This document shows positions 37,221 to 45,284 of a DNA stretch of 64,000 nucleotides, in pieces. A model generated the notes under the pieces. That model was not told the origin of the DNA. It saw only the letters and a list, made by a program, of their open reading frames with translations, and made no database searches. Within the stretch, counting starts at the first letter, position 1, and every line of letters begins with the position of its first letter. The DNA lies in the NCBI GenBank assembly GCA_020633555.1, contig JACKDL010000011.1:62001-126000 (forward strand), read 5' to 3'. The position numbers and the translations under genes were made by a program. The DNA is from Myxococcales bacterium. Its GTDB lineage: Bacteria; Myxococcota_A; Bradymonadia; UBA7976; UBA1532.

Positions 37221-38189
37221 TCAGGGCGCGGGCGCGACCTCGAACCGCCAGGCGCGGAACCCGGCGGCGGCGGCGGCCTGGGCCAGCCGGGCCTCGGTTT
37301 CGCCATCGGGGCCCACCCGCCAGGCCAGGTCGCCGCCGCCGGCGCCGGTGGGCTTGCAGGCGCCGCCGTGGGCGCCGGCCAGGGCCGCCAGGGTGCGGTG
37401 GGCAGGCAGCACCAGGGGCGCGCCGCTGGCGCCGGCCAGGGCGTCCAAGGCCGCGAAGCCCGCGCGGGCGGCGGCCACCAGGCCGGCGCGGTCGTTGGCC
37501 TGCCAGGCGACGCAGCCCTGCTCGGCGGCGGCGGCGAGCGCGGCGTGGCGGGCGCGCAGGCCCGCAGGATCGGCGGCGGCCCACGCCTTCACCCGGCCCA
37601 CCAGGCCCGGGGTGCTGGCGGCCGCCCCGGTCCACACGGCCCAGACCTCGCCGGGTCCCTGGCCCAGCGGGTGGACCTCGCCCGCGCCGTCCCCCGCAGG
37701 CAGGGGCCCCGCTGCGCCGGCCAGCCAGCGGTAGCGGAAGGCCCCGCCGAACGCGCTGGCGGCCACGTCGGCGCCGCTGCCGGTGCCCTGGACCTGCCGG
37801 TGGGCCGCCTGGGCGCGGCCGTAGATGGTGGCAGGCGGCGCGGTGGGATCCACCGCCCGGGCCAGCGCCACGGTGCTGGCGGCGCTGCTGCCCAGGCCCA
37901 TCTTCGTCCAGCCGCCTGGGGCGTCGGAGTCGCCGAAGGCGCGGGTATCGATGCGGTAGTGGGCAGGCGCTGGGGCGGGCCCCCGGGCCAGCACCGCCCG
38001 CGCGAAGGGCAGCTCGTGGCCGCCGTCGCCGGGGCGAAAACGGCCCAGGCCCACGCCCTCGATGATGGGGTGCGCCCCCGGGCTGACGGTGCAGGTGGCG
38101 TAGCGATCCACGGCCACCACCAGCGCGGGCAGGCCCGCCAGGACCGCGTACTCGCCCAGCAGGATCAGCTTGCCGGGGACCTGGATCAC
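37221..38189 (-). CDS. GHMP kinase, phosphomevalonate-kinase-like
   Basis: This 322-residue GHMP-superfamily kinase carries GKLILLGEYAVLAGLPALV at the N-terminus, the ATP-binding loop MGLGSSAAST, GTGSGADVAAS and the C-terminal motif KPTGAGGGDLAW. GTGSGxDVA and KPxGAGGGD fit phosphomevalonate kinase (ATP-dependent phosphorylation of mevalonate-5-phosphate) better than mevalonate kinase, but the latter cannot be excluded. The start is a GTG overlapping the mvaD stop by GTGA, so translation is coupled with the enzyme that uses its product. With mvaD it supplies isopentenyl diphosphate by the mevalonate route, as known in Myxococcus. Mevalonate kinase and HMG-CoA genes are not in the window. Confidence 0.78.
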   Translation of the reverse strand: MIQVPGKLILLGEYAVLAGLPALVVAVDRYATCTVSPGAHPIIEGVGLGRFRPGDGGHELPFARAVLARGPAPAPAHYRIDTRAFGDSDAPGGWTKMGLGSSAASTVALARAVDPTAPPATIYGRAQAAHRQVQGTGSGADVAASAFGGAFRYRWLAGAAGPLPAGDGAGEVHPLGQGPGEVWAVWTGAAASTPGLVGRVKAWAAADPAGLRARHAALAAAAEQGCVAWQANDRAGLVAAARAGFAALDALAGASGAPLVLPAHRTLAALAGAHGGACKPTGAGGGDLAWRVGPDGETEARLAQAAAAAGFRAWRFEVAPAP

Positions 38190-39151
38190 CCGCCCACCCG
38201 CCGGGCGCCCGGCCCCGGACGGGCCACGAGCACCTCGCTCACCCCCACCACGTCGATGAGGGCCTGGTGGACCCGCGCGGCGTCGGCGGCGTGGCACAGC
38301 ACCTTCACATGGGGGCCCGCGTCCATGGTGGCCCAGGCGCTCACCCCGTCGGCCCGCAGGGCCTCCACCGCGTCCAGGGCGTCCAGGGTGCGCCCGCTCA
38401 GGTAGCGCAGCGGGGGATCGGCCGCGAGCATGCAGGCGTGCATGCGCAGGGTGCTGCGCTCCATGGCGGCGCCCAGGGCGTCCAGGTCCCGCGCGTCGAT
38501 GGCCGCCCGGGCCGCCGCCAGATCGGCCGCGTGGTGCTCGACCCAGGCCGCGTAATAGGGGCTGGTCTCGCGGGTCAGAGTCATGCCGGGCCGCGACTTC
38601 ACCTTCTTTTCCTGGTGGGTCATGACGGCGATCACCATGCGCAGGTCCCAGGCTTGGGGGGCCAGTACCTGGGTCACGGCGGTGGTGTCGCGGTCCAACT
38701 CCACCAGGCCGCCGAGGAGCGACCGGGGGGCCGAGCCCGAGGCCCGCCGCACCAGGGCCACCAGCGCGGGCTGGGCGGCCAGATCGTCGGTGGGCAGGCC
38801 CGCGGCGGCCCAGGCAGCCAGCCCCAGCGCGGCGGCGCCGCTGGCGCTGCTGGCCAGGCCCGAGGCGGTGGGCACGGTGTTCTCGCTCGTCACCTGGGCG
38901 CGCAGGGCCAGCCCGGCGTGGGCGCGCACGGCGTCCAGGGCCTGAAACACCCGGCGATCAGCCCGCTCCTGCCCGTTCAAGGTGAAGCGATCCGCGGGCA
39001 GGCCCGCGTCGAACCGGACCGTGGTGGTGGTGCCGGGGCTGTCGAGGGTGAGCGACAGGCTGCCCACCGCCGGCAGGTTCTCGGCGTCGTCGCGCTTCCC
39101 CCAGTACTTCACCAGGGCGATGTTGATGCCGGCGCGGGCGGTGGCGTGCAT
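38186..39151 (-). CDS. mvaD: diphosphomevalonate decarboxylase
   Basis: This enzyme performs the ATP-dependent decarboxylation of mevalonate diphosphate to isopentenyl diphosphate. Diagnostic segments are NIALVKYWGKRD near the start, SLSLTLDSPGTTTTV, and the ATP loop SENTVPTASGLASSASGAAAL near residue 95 (broken here for length). Further on are RRASGSAPRSLLGGLVE with the catalytic Asp region and a DAGPHVKVLC segment near the end. It has 321 residues, normal for the bacterial form. The ATG at 39151 has AGGAG 8 nt upstream and is the first Met of the conserved domain. Two palindromes lie 13-51 bp upstream, and a terminator separates it from pepP, so it heads its own operon with the GHMP kinase. 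Confidence 0.93.
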   Translation of the reverse strand: MHATARAGINIALVKYWGKRDDAENLPAVGSLSLTLDSPGTTTTVRFDAGLPADRFTLNGQERADRRVFQALDAVRAHAGLALRAQVTSENTVPTASGLASSASGAAALGLAAWAAAGLPTDDLAAQPALVALVRRASGSAPRSLLGGLVELDRDTTAVTQVLAPQAWDLRMVIAVMTHQEKKVKSRPGMTLTRETSPYYAAWVEHHAADLAAARAAIDARDLDALGAAMERSTLRMHACMLAADPPLRYLSGRTLDALDAVEALRADGVSAWATMDAGPHVKVLCHAADAARVHQALIDVVGVSEVLVARPGPGARRVGG

Positions 39152-39163
39152 TGTGTGCGCTCC

Positions 39164-39202
39164 TGTGCCAGTTCTGGCGCAGTGTGCCAATCTTGGCACA
39201 CT
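39164..39202 (-). promoter_or_regulatory. tandem palindromic operators upstream of mvaD
   Basis: TGTGCCA-GTTC-TGGCGCA (39164-39181) and AGTGTGCCA-ATCT-TGGCACACT (39181-39202) are two copies of one dyad, TGTGCCA-N4-TGGCACA, centred 19 bp apart, about two helix turns. The second is perfect over 9-bp arms. A further half site TTGGCAC sits near 39242. The sites overlap the region just before the mvaD ribosome binding site, as expected for a repressor operator. Confidence 0.65.
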
Positions 39203-39274
39203 ATGGCGCGGCTCAGGCGGCCGCGGGGCCCGTGTTTCCGGTTGGCACGGGGCTTGTATTGCTAGGAGAACGTC

Positions 39275-39313
39275 GCCGGCCCTTCGACCCCTCCCTCCTG
39301 TCGAAGGGTCGGC
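39275..39313 (-). terminator. long hairpin after pepP
   Basis: The arms 39275-39288 and 39300-39313 pair over 14 bp (GCCGGCCCTTCGAC with GTCGAAGGGTCGGC, one G-U wobble) around an 11-nt pyrimidine loop. The hairpin lies 44 bp after the pepP stop and before the mvaD promoter region. There is no T tract, but the stem is the strongest in the window. Confidence 0.65.
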
Positions 39314-39356
39314 GCCCCCCCTTATCTCCCCGTATTCTCGACGGTTCTTGGAGCGC

Positions 39357-40661
39357 TCACTCGGCCTGACTGCCGATGAGGGCCTCAAGGGCGTCGACTG
39401 TCTTCGGCACGCCGTGGGTGAGCACGTCGGGGGCCCCGGCGGTGATCAGCACGTCGTCCTCGATGCGGATGCCGATGCCGCGCAGGTGGGCGGGGGCCTC
39501 CTCGTCGTCCGGGGCGATGTAGATCCCGGGCTCTACGGTGAGCGCCATGCCCGGCTCGAGGGCCCGCGAGGTGCCCTGGGCGTAGTAGGCGCCCACGTCG
39601 TGCACGTCCATGCCGATCCAGTGGCCGGTGCGGTGCATGTAGTAGCGCTTGAAGCTCTCGTCCTCGATGAGCTGCTTGCGCTCGCCCTTCAGCAGGCCCA
39701 ACTCGATCATGCCGTCCACCAGCACCTCGACGGCGCGGTCGTGCACGCTGTCGAAGCTGTAGCCGGGGCGGCAGCGCTCGATGGCGGCGAGCTGCGATGC
39801 CAGCACCACCTCATAGACGGCCTTCTGGGCGGGGGTGAACTTGCCGCTCACGGGCCAGGTGCGGGTGATGTCGCTGGCGAAGTAGTCGAGCTCGCAGCCC
39901 GCGTCCACCAGCACCAGGTCGCCGGCTTGCATCTGCCGGCTGTTGGGCCGGTAGTGCAGCACGCAGGCGTTGGGGCCGCTGCCCACGATGCTGGGGTACG
40001 CCGTGCGCCGGGCGCCGTGGCGGGCCCAGTGGTACTCCATCTCGGCCTGCAGCTCGTATTCGAAGTGACCCGGCCGAATCCGCGCCATGGCCCGCACGTG
40101 GCCCTCGGCGGCCAGCTTCGCGGCGGCCCGCATGCGCTCGATCTCCGGGGCGGTCTTGATGAGCCGCGCCTCGTGCAGCAGCGGCAGCAGCTCGCGCACG
40201 TCGCCCGGCGCGTCCTTGCCCTTCTTGCGGGACCGGCGGGCGGCCAGCACGGCCTTGGTGATCACCGCGTCGTCGGCGGCCCGCTTGCCCAGGTCGTGGT
40301 AGACGGCGTGGGCGCCCACCAGCACCTCGGGCAGCTTCGCGGCCAGCTCGGTGATGGGGAAGGCCTGGTCCACGCCCAGGGCCTCGCAGGCGCGATCCAC
40401 GCCGAGCATCTCGCCGTCCCACACCACCCGCTCGGGGTCGCGCTCGCGCAGGAACAGCACCACGCGCTCGCCCGGGTCGCGGGTGGGGTTGAGCACCAGC
40501 ACGCAGTCGGGCTCGTCGAAGCCGGTCAGGTAGTAGAAGTCCGAGTCCTGCCGGTAGTCGTGGTGCACGTCGTTGTTGCGCACCTGCTCGGGGGCCGCGA
40601 AGAAGACGGCGGCGTGCTCACCGAGGCGTTCCAGCAGGGCCTGGCGGTTGTCGCGGTACAC
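39357..40661 (-). CDS. pepP: Xaa-Pro aminopeptidase
   Basis: This M24-family metallopeptidase removes an N-terminal residue preceding proline. An AMP_N domain (about residues 1-130, with VHHDYRQDSDFYYLTGFDEPD) precedes the pita-bread catalytic domain. The dinuclear metal ligands are seen as VDAGCELDYFASDITRTWP (two Asp), HRTGHWIGMDVHD (His), TVEPGIYI (Glu) and GIGIRIEDDVL (Glu). At 434 residues it matches E. coli PepP. The GTG start at 40661 has GGAGG 8 nt upstream and gives the expected N-terminus MYRDNRQALLERL. It is probably monocistronic, bounded by hairpins on both sides. Confidence 0.95.
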   Translation of the reverse strand: MYRDNRQALLERLGEHAAVFFAAPEQVRNNDVHHDYRQDSDFYYLTGFDEPDCVLVLNPTRDPGERVVLFLRERDPERVVWDGEMLGVDRACEALGVDQAFPITELAAKLPEVLVGAHAVYHDLGKRAADDAVITKAVLAARRSRKKGKDAPGDVRELLPLLHEARLIKTAPEIERMRAAAKLAAEGHVRAMARIRPGHFEYELQAEMEYHWARHGARRTAYPSIVGSGPNACVLHYRPNSRQMQAGDLVLVDAGCELDYFASDITRTWPVSGKFTPAQKAVYEVVLASQLAAIERCRPGYSFDSVHDRAVEVLVDGMIELGLLKGERKQLIEDESFKRYYMHRTGHWIGMDVHDVGAYYAQGTSRALEPGMALTVEPGIYIAPDDEEAPAHLRGIGIRIEDDVLITAGAPDVLTHGVPKTVDALEALIGSQAE

Positions 40662-40730
40662 GGCGACCTCCGTGGGGTGGGATCCGGCGCGGGCCGGGAT
40701 CGAAGAGGGGTTGGTGGCATAGATGAGCGG

Positions 40731-40748
40731 CGAGACTCAAGGGTCTCG
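40731..40748 (-). terminator. hairpin after the thrombospondin-type lipoprotein gene
   Basis: CGAGAC-TCAAGG-GTCTCG lies 29-46 bp after the lipoprotein stop and before the pepP promoter region. A GC-rich inverted repeat CCGGGG/CCCCGG sits next to it. No T run is seen. Confidence 0.45.
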
Positions 40749-40776
40749 TCGGCGGCCGGGGACCCCGGGCGGGCCG

Positions 40777-42558
40777 TCAGGGGAAGCCGAAGCTCGCACA
40801 GACGCTGCGGGTGGGCCGCACCGGGTCGGGGATGCAGCCCAGGCCGAGCCCCCCATCCGGGCAGGGGTCCTGCTCGTCGCAGGGCCGAGAGCAGAAGTTG
40901 CCGATGAGAAGGTTGGCGCACACCAGGCCACGGCCGCAGTCGTTGTCGGCCATGCAGCCTGAGCCCTCGGCGCCGGCGCCGTTGCCCGTGGGCTGGCAGA
41001 CGCCGCTCTCGCAGTACTCGAAGTCGGCGCAGCCGTTGTTGTTGTTGCACTCGCCGCCCCCGCCCTCGCACTGGCCCGTGGCGGGGTTGCACTGCTGGCC
41101 CGCGTTGCACTGCACGCCGGCGCACGGATCGGGGCGCATCTCGCAGCTATCGACGGGGTCGCAGCGGTCGGCGCACAGCCGGTCGGCCTGGTAGCACACG
41201 CCCACCGGGCAGCCCTCGCAGGCGCAGCCCTGGCCGCACGTGGCCGGGTGCCAGGTGCCGATGGGGTCGAAGGTGCAGTCGGGCAGGGTGATCTCGACCG
41301 CCACCCACGCGTCGCGCTCCGCGCGCACGTTGTGGGCGCCGTTCCAGGCCTCGTCCCCGCAGCGCACGGTCAGCTCGGCCCGCGGGAGCTGGCGGCCGCC
41401 CGCCTGCGGGAAGCCGTAGTGGTGGGCGATGACCGTGTAGCGGCCCCGGGCGGGGGCCTGGATGCGGATGGCCTCGGGGCCGGGGGCCTGCTGGGCGTCC
41501 TGCACCAGGCCGGGCGCGCCCCAGGCGGGGTTGGCGTTGCCGTAGTATAGGTCGTAGGTGCGGTCGCCGAAGGCGCCGCTGGGGTGGATCAGGTGCAGAT
41601 CCATGTCGCCGTCCCCATTCCAGGTCAGCGACACCTCCAGGCCCTGCACGGGATCCACCGCGTCGCAGGCGTCGCCGCGGCCGTCGCCGTCGGCGTCGGC
41701 CTGATCGCGGTTGGGGGTGTCGGGGCAGTTGTCCTGGGCGTCGGGCACCCCGTCGTTGTCGCGATCCACGGGGTCGGGCATGTCGCAGGCGTCGCCGATG
41801 CCGTCGCGATCGCTGTCCGTCTGGCTGTTGTTCGGCGCGTCGGGGCAGTTGTCGCAGACGTTGCCCACGCCGTCGCCGTCTCGGTCGCCCTGGTCGGGGT
41901 TTGCGCGGCGGGGGCAGTTGTCGGTGGCGTCGGGCACGCCGTCATCATCGGCGTCGTCGGGATCGTCGCAGGCGTCGCCGCGGCCGTCGCCGTCGGTGTC
42001 CCGCTGGCTGAAGTTGGGCTCCTCGGGGCAGTTGTCGCAGGCGTCCCCGATGCCGTCGTCGTCGGTGTCGGTCTGCTCGGGATCGGGGGCGTTGGGGCAG
42101 ATGTCCTCGGTGTCGATGACGCCGTCGCCGTCGCCGTCGGTGAAGTCGCACACATCGCCGAAGGCGTCGCCGTCCTCGTTGGCCTGATCGGGGTTGGGGG
42201 CCAGCGGGCAGTTGTCGCAGACGTCGCCCACGCCGTCGTTGTCGCCGTCGCCCTGGCCGTTGTTGGCCTGGGTGGGGCAGTTGTCCTCTTCGTCGGGCAC
42301 GCCGTCATCGTCGCGGTCGCCCTCGGGGCCCGTGAGCCCCTCGCCGCCGCCGCCGCCCTGGCCGCCTGCGCCGCCGCCTTGGCCACCGGCGCCGCCGCCT
42401 GCGCCGCCGGGGCCGCCGCCGCCTGCGCCGCCGGGGCCGCCGCCGCCGTCGACCTGGGCGCCGCCGCCCTGACCGCCGCCGCCCCCGCCGCCGCCGCCCT
42501 GGGGCACGCAGCCTCCAAGGGCGAGCGCCGCCGCCAGCCAGTACGCCGTGTGCTTCAC
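40777..42558 (-). CDS. lipoprotein with thrombospondin type 3 repeats and DUF2135-like domain
   Basis: The protein has lipobox AALALGGC, a Gly/Gln-rich flexible linker of about 55 residues, then eight or so thrombospondin type 3 calcium-binding repeats (DxDxDGxGDxCDNCP) over about residues 75-290. It continues with a domain beginning LEVSLTWNGDGDMDLHLIHPS and GRYTVIAHHYG that resembles DUF2135 and matches the C-terminal part of the lipoprotein at 35633. A Cys-rich C-terminus includes GCACEGCPVGVC and CNAGQQCNPATGQCEGG. It has 593 residues and is probably a calcium-stabilised surface stalk carrying a binding domain. No enzymatic residues were recognised. A hairpin follows the stop codon. Confidence 0.85.
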   Translation of the reverse strand: MKHTAYWLAAALALGGCVPQGGGGGGGGGQGGGAQVDGGGGPGGAGGGGPGGAGGGAGGQGGGAGGQGGGGGEGLTGPEGDRDDDGVPDEEDNCPTQANNGQGDGDNDGVGDVCDNCPLAPNPDQANEDGDAFGDVCDFTDGDGDGVIDTEDICPNAPDPEQTDTDDDGIGDACDNCPEEPNFSQRDTDGDGRGDACDDPDDADDDGVPDATDNCPRRANPDQGDRDGDGVGNVCDNCPDAPNNSQTDSDRDGIGDACDMPDPVDRDNDGVPDAQDNCPDTPNRDQADADGDGRGDACDAVDPVQGLEVSLTWNGDGDMDLHLIHPSGAFGDRTYDLYYGNANPAWGAPGLVQDAQQAPGPEAIRIQAPARGRYTVIAHHYGFPQAGGRQLPRAELTVRCGDEAWNGAHNVRAERDAWVAVEITLPDCTFDPIGTWHPATCGQGCACEGCPVGVCYQADRLCADRCDPVDSCEMRPDPCAGVQCNAGQQCNPATGQCEGGGGECNNNNGCADFEYCESGVCQPTGNGAGAEGSGCMADNDCGRGLVCANLLIGNFCSRPCDEQDPCPDGGLGLGCIPDPVRPTRSVCASFGFP

Positions 42559-42625
42559 GTAGGCCCCCCGGGTCTCAAGTCGTGGACCGGCTCCGGTAGC
42601 ACGCCGGCCCGGATCGATCCAAGGG

Positions 42626-43051
42626 CTACCAGGTGCCCGTCGAGGCCATGCTGGCCCACGGCTCCTGGATGGGCAGGGCCTGGCCCTTCTGGAGCAGCTC
42701 CACGCTGATCTGGTCGGGGGAGCGCACGAAGGCCATCCGCCCGTCGCGGGGGGGCCGCAGGATGGTCACGCCCATGGCCTGCAGGTGCCGGCAGGTGGCG
42801 TAGATGTCCTCGACGGCGAAGGCCACGTGGCCGAAGTTCCGGCCGCCGCCGTAGGGCTCGGTCTGATCCCAGTTGTAGGTGAGCTCGAGCTGGGCGGTGT
42901 CGCCCACGGCGCCGGTCTCCAGGAACACCAGGGTGAAGCGGCCCGCCTCGTGCTCGGTGCGGCGGACCTCCTTCAGGCCCAGCCCCTCGCAGAAGAAGTG
43001 CAGGGCGGCGTCCAGGTCCAGGACGCGGATCATGGTGTGCAGAAAGCGCAT
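42626..43051 (-). CDS. gloA: lactoylglutathione lyase (glyoxalase I)
   Basis: This metal-dependent enzyme isomerises the methylglyoxal-glutathione adduct to S-lactoylglutathione. The 141-residue protein has the two beta-alpha-beta-beta-beta modules of the family: MIRVLDLDAALHFFCEGLGL, LELTYNWDQTEPYGGGRNFGHVAFAV and SPDQISVELLQKG. Metal ligands fit His-6 region (FLHTMIRV), Glu in LELTYN, His in NFGHVAF and Glu in SVELLQK. AAGGGG lies 6 nt before the ATG. It is divergent from a lipoprotein gene and unlinked to a glyoxalase II in this window. Confidence 0.92.
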   Translation of the reverse strand: MRFLHTMIRVLDLDAALHFFCEGLGLKEVRRTEHEAGRFTLVFLETGAVGDTAQLELTYNWDQTEPYGGGRNFGHVAFAVEDIYATCRHLQAMGVTILRPPRDGRMAFVRSPDQISVELLQKGQALPIQEPWASMASTGTW

Positions 43052-43218
43052 GGGGCCCCTTCAAGGCTGGCGGGTGGAGTGGCCAGGCTCCAGTGGCCAG
43101 GCCGCCGTGTTGGCGCGTCGCCGCGCGCGCCGTTCGACGCCGCAGCCGGGGTTCGGGATGCAGGCCGTCGCTGGCGTGGATGTTGCTTTGGCGGCCGCCG
43201 CCGCACCCGGGGAGCGCC

Positions 43219-43980
43219 ATGTACCGCCTGATCGCCGCCTGCCTGCCCCTGCTGCTGGTGGCTTGCGCCCCCGAACCGGCGGGCGAGCCACCGCCCGAGG
43301 ATGTGTGCGCCGCGGCCGCGGCCCACCTGGCGGACTGCGCGGGCGAGTTTCCGGCGCTGGACACGCCCGCCTGCGACGAGGCCGAGGCCCGCGCCCTGCT
43401 GGCGCTGAGCTGCGACGCGCTGACCGGGGGTCTGGAGGAGGGGAAGGCCGACGGGGGCGGGCGGATCGCCCGGTTCGCTTGCAAGATCGGCTACTTCGCC
43501 GCGTGCCCCGTACCCGCGTGCGAGGACGACACGGCCCCCGAACCCCCGGCCGAAGACGCCGCGTGCGCCGACTGGCTGCGCTACGACGGCTGCGCCGTCT
43601 GCGAATACTACCGCTGCCGCGAGGCGCTGCAGCCCTGCGGCTCGGACGGCTACCTGCTGGGCTATGCGGGCAAGTACTGCGACCGGTACGCCATCGTCAC
43701 CGAGCCCCGGGTGAGCCCGGCGGCCAACGCCTGGCTGAAGCGGGTGCGTCGCTGCCTGGTGGAGTGGGTCGAGGCCAACGTGCCCTATGACGCGACCTGC
43801 GCGGATCTGGACCGGCAGGGCACCGACTCCCACGCGGTCTGCTACGTCGAGACCGGCTTCTGCGATCTGTCGCCCTTCGACTGGTTCGGCATCGTGCACA
43901 GCGTCGATCCCGGCGACCTGCCCCTACGGGTCCTGCTGACCACCGCCCACGGCTGCCTGGGCGAGTGGTTCGGCCGCTGA
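43219..43980 (+). CDS. Cys-rich lipoprotein, unknown family
   Basis: The start MYRLIAACLPLLLVAC gives a lipobox at residue 16, preceded by GGGGAG. The 253-residue mature protein has about 18 cysteines in spaced pairs (CAAAAAHLADC, CDEAEARALLALSC, CKIGYFAACPVPAC, CADWLRYDGCAVCEYYRC) and the segment YLLGYAGKYCDRYA. The C-terminus ends TTAHGCLGEWFGR. The many cysteines and the lipobox indicate an exported, disulfide-stabilised protein anchored to a membrane. No family was recognised. Its last 57 bp overlap the end of the convergent MFS gene. Confidence 0.78.
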   Translation: MYRLIAACLPLLLVACAPEPAGEPPPEDVCAAAAAHLADCAGEFPALDTPACDEAEARALLALSCDALTGGLEEGKADGGGRIARFACKIGYFAACPVPACEDDTAPEPPAEDAACADWLRYDGCAVCEYYRCREALQPCGSDGYLLGYAGKYCDRYAIVTEPRVSPAANAWLKRVRRCLVEWVEANVPYDATCADLDRQGTDSHAVCYVETGFCDLSPFDWFGIVHSVDPGDLPLRVLLTTAHGCLGEWFGR

Positions 43981-45210
43981 GCGGCCCCCGGTGAGGCGCC
44001 CGGCCAGGCCGGCGGCGGCCGCCATGAGCAGGGCCATCCACGCGAACGCCCACGGCACCCCGGGCCCGTCGGCCAGAACCCCCGCCACCAGCGCGGACGC
44101 CGCGTAGGCCCAGCCGCGGAGCTGGGTCTCGGCGGACAGGGTCGTGGCCCGCCAGGCGCCGTCCATGCGGTCATCCAGGGCGGTCAGGAACAGGGGGCGG
44201 CGGAGGTTCTGCAGCGCCGCCAACGCCGCGAACAGGGGCAGGCCGATCAGCGCCACCGCGCCGTCGGCGGCGAGGGCCAGACCGGCCAGCGTCAGCAGGG
44301 CCGCGGCGGCGGCGCGGTGCAGGGGGCGCAGGGCGGCCGCGGCGTCGCCCGTGGCGGCCTCGACCCGGGGGGCGAGCAGGCTGGCCGAGCCCGCCAGCAG
44401 CCCCTGGATGAAGAACCAGGCGCCGTAGATCACCGCGCCCACGCCCGCGGCGACGGGCAGCTCCACCGCCGCCAGCCGCGCCGCCAGGTAGGGCTGCAGG
44501 TACACCAGCGCCAGCTTGCTCTGGCTCTCGAACAGCACCGAGGCGGCCACCAGCCCCAGCAGGCCGGGGCGCTTCGCGGCCTGCGCCAGGCCGGCCCACA
44601 GGCCGGGGCCCTCCGGGCTCTCGGGGGGCCGCTGCGAAAGGCTGCCTTCCACGCTGCGGGGGTAGGTCCAGAGCAGCGCGGCCGCCCCCAGCGTGGGCAC
44701 CATGGCGGCCCAGAACAGGGCGGTGAAGTGCCCGGTGCCCCACACGATCGAGCCGGCGATCAGCGCCGCCGCGCCGCCCGAGGCCTTGCTGAAGAAGCGG
44801 GTGGTGCCGATGACCCGCGTCTTCTCGCCGCGGCGGCCCTGTTGGGTCAGCCAGTCCAGGATGATGGCCTTGTGGCTCCCCGAGCGGGCGGCCTCGGCCA
44901 CGGCGTACAGGGTCTGGCCCAGGTACAGCAGAGGCAGGGTCCAGGCGCGGGTGTGGGCGGCCCAGGCGAACACAGCGAAGGCCGCGGCGGCCAGGCTGAA
45001 GCTGGCGATGAGGGCCCGCCGCCGCCCCAGGCGGTCAGTGACCACGCCCAGGGGCACCTCCAGGGCGCCCCCCAGCAGCTTCTCATAGGCCAACAGCGCG
45101 CCGGCGGCCACGAAGTCGACCCCCACGTCGTGGAGCAGGAACAGCAGGAAGAAGGGCTCGAAGAAGCGCAGATTGCGCAGCACCGCGTAGGCGCAGAAGC
45201 GGGCGATCAT
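43924..45210 (-). CDS. MFS transporter
   Basis: This 428-residue protein has about 12 hydrophobic segments in two halves. The MFS signature in the loop after helix 2 is GVVTDRLGRRRAL, and acidic residues mark the first helices (FFEPFFLLFLLHDVGVDF). The central loop ESPEGPGLWAGLAQAAKR separates the halves. It has a short cytoplasmic N-terminus and a C-terminal tail of about 25 residues. The substrate cannot be told; overall it looks like a drug or metabolite antiporter. A GGAG precedes the ATG. The 3' end overlaps the convergent lipoprotein gene by 57 bp. Confidence 0.88.
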   Translation of the reverse strand: MIARFCAYAVLRNLRFFEPFFLLFLLHDVGVDFVAAGALLAYEKLLGGALEVPLGVVTDRLGRRRALIASFSLAAAAFAVFAWAAHTRAWTLPLLYLGQTLYAVAEAARSGSHKAIILDWLTQQGRRGEKTRVIGTTRFFSKASGGAAALIAGSIVWGTGHFTALFWAAMVPTLGAAALLWTYPRSVEGSLSQRPPESPEGPGLWAGLAQAAKRPGLLGLVAASVLFESQSKLALVYLQPYLAARLAAVELPVAAGVGAVIYGAWFFIQGLLAGSASLLAPRVEAATGDAAAALRPLHRAAAAALLTLAGLALAADGAVALIGLPLFAALAALQNLRRPLFLTALDDRMDGAWRATTLSAETQLRGWAYAASALVAGVLADGPGVPWAFAWMALLMAAAAGLAGRLTGGRSAAEPLAQAAVGGGQQDP

Positions 45211-45284
45211 CGGCGGCTCCGGGGCATCGCCGGAGAGGTACCCGAGCCGGCGGCGGCGTGCCTTCGGTAGTTCTGCGGGGAGGT

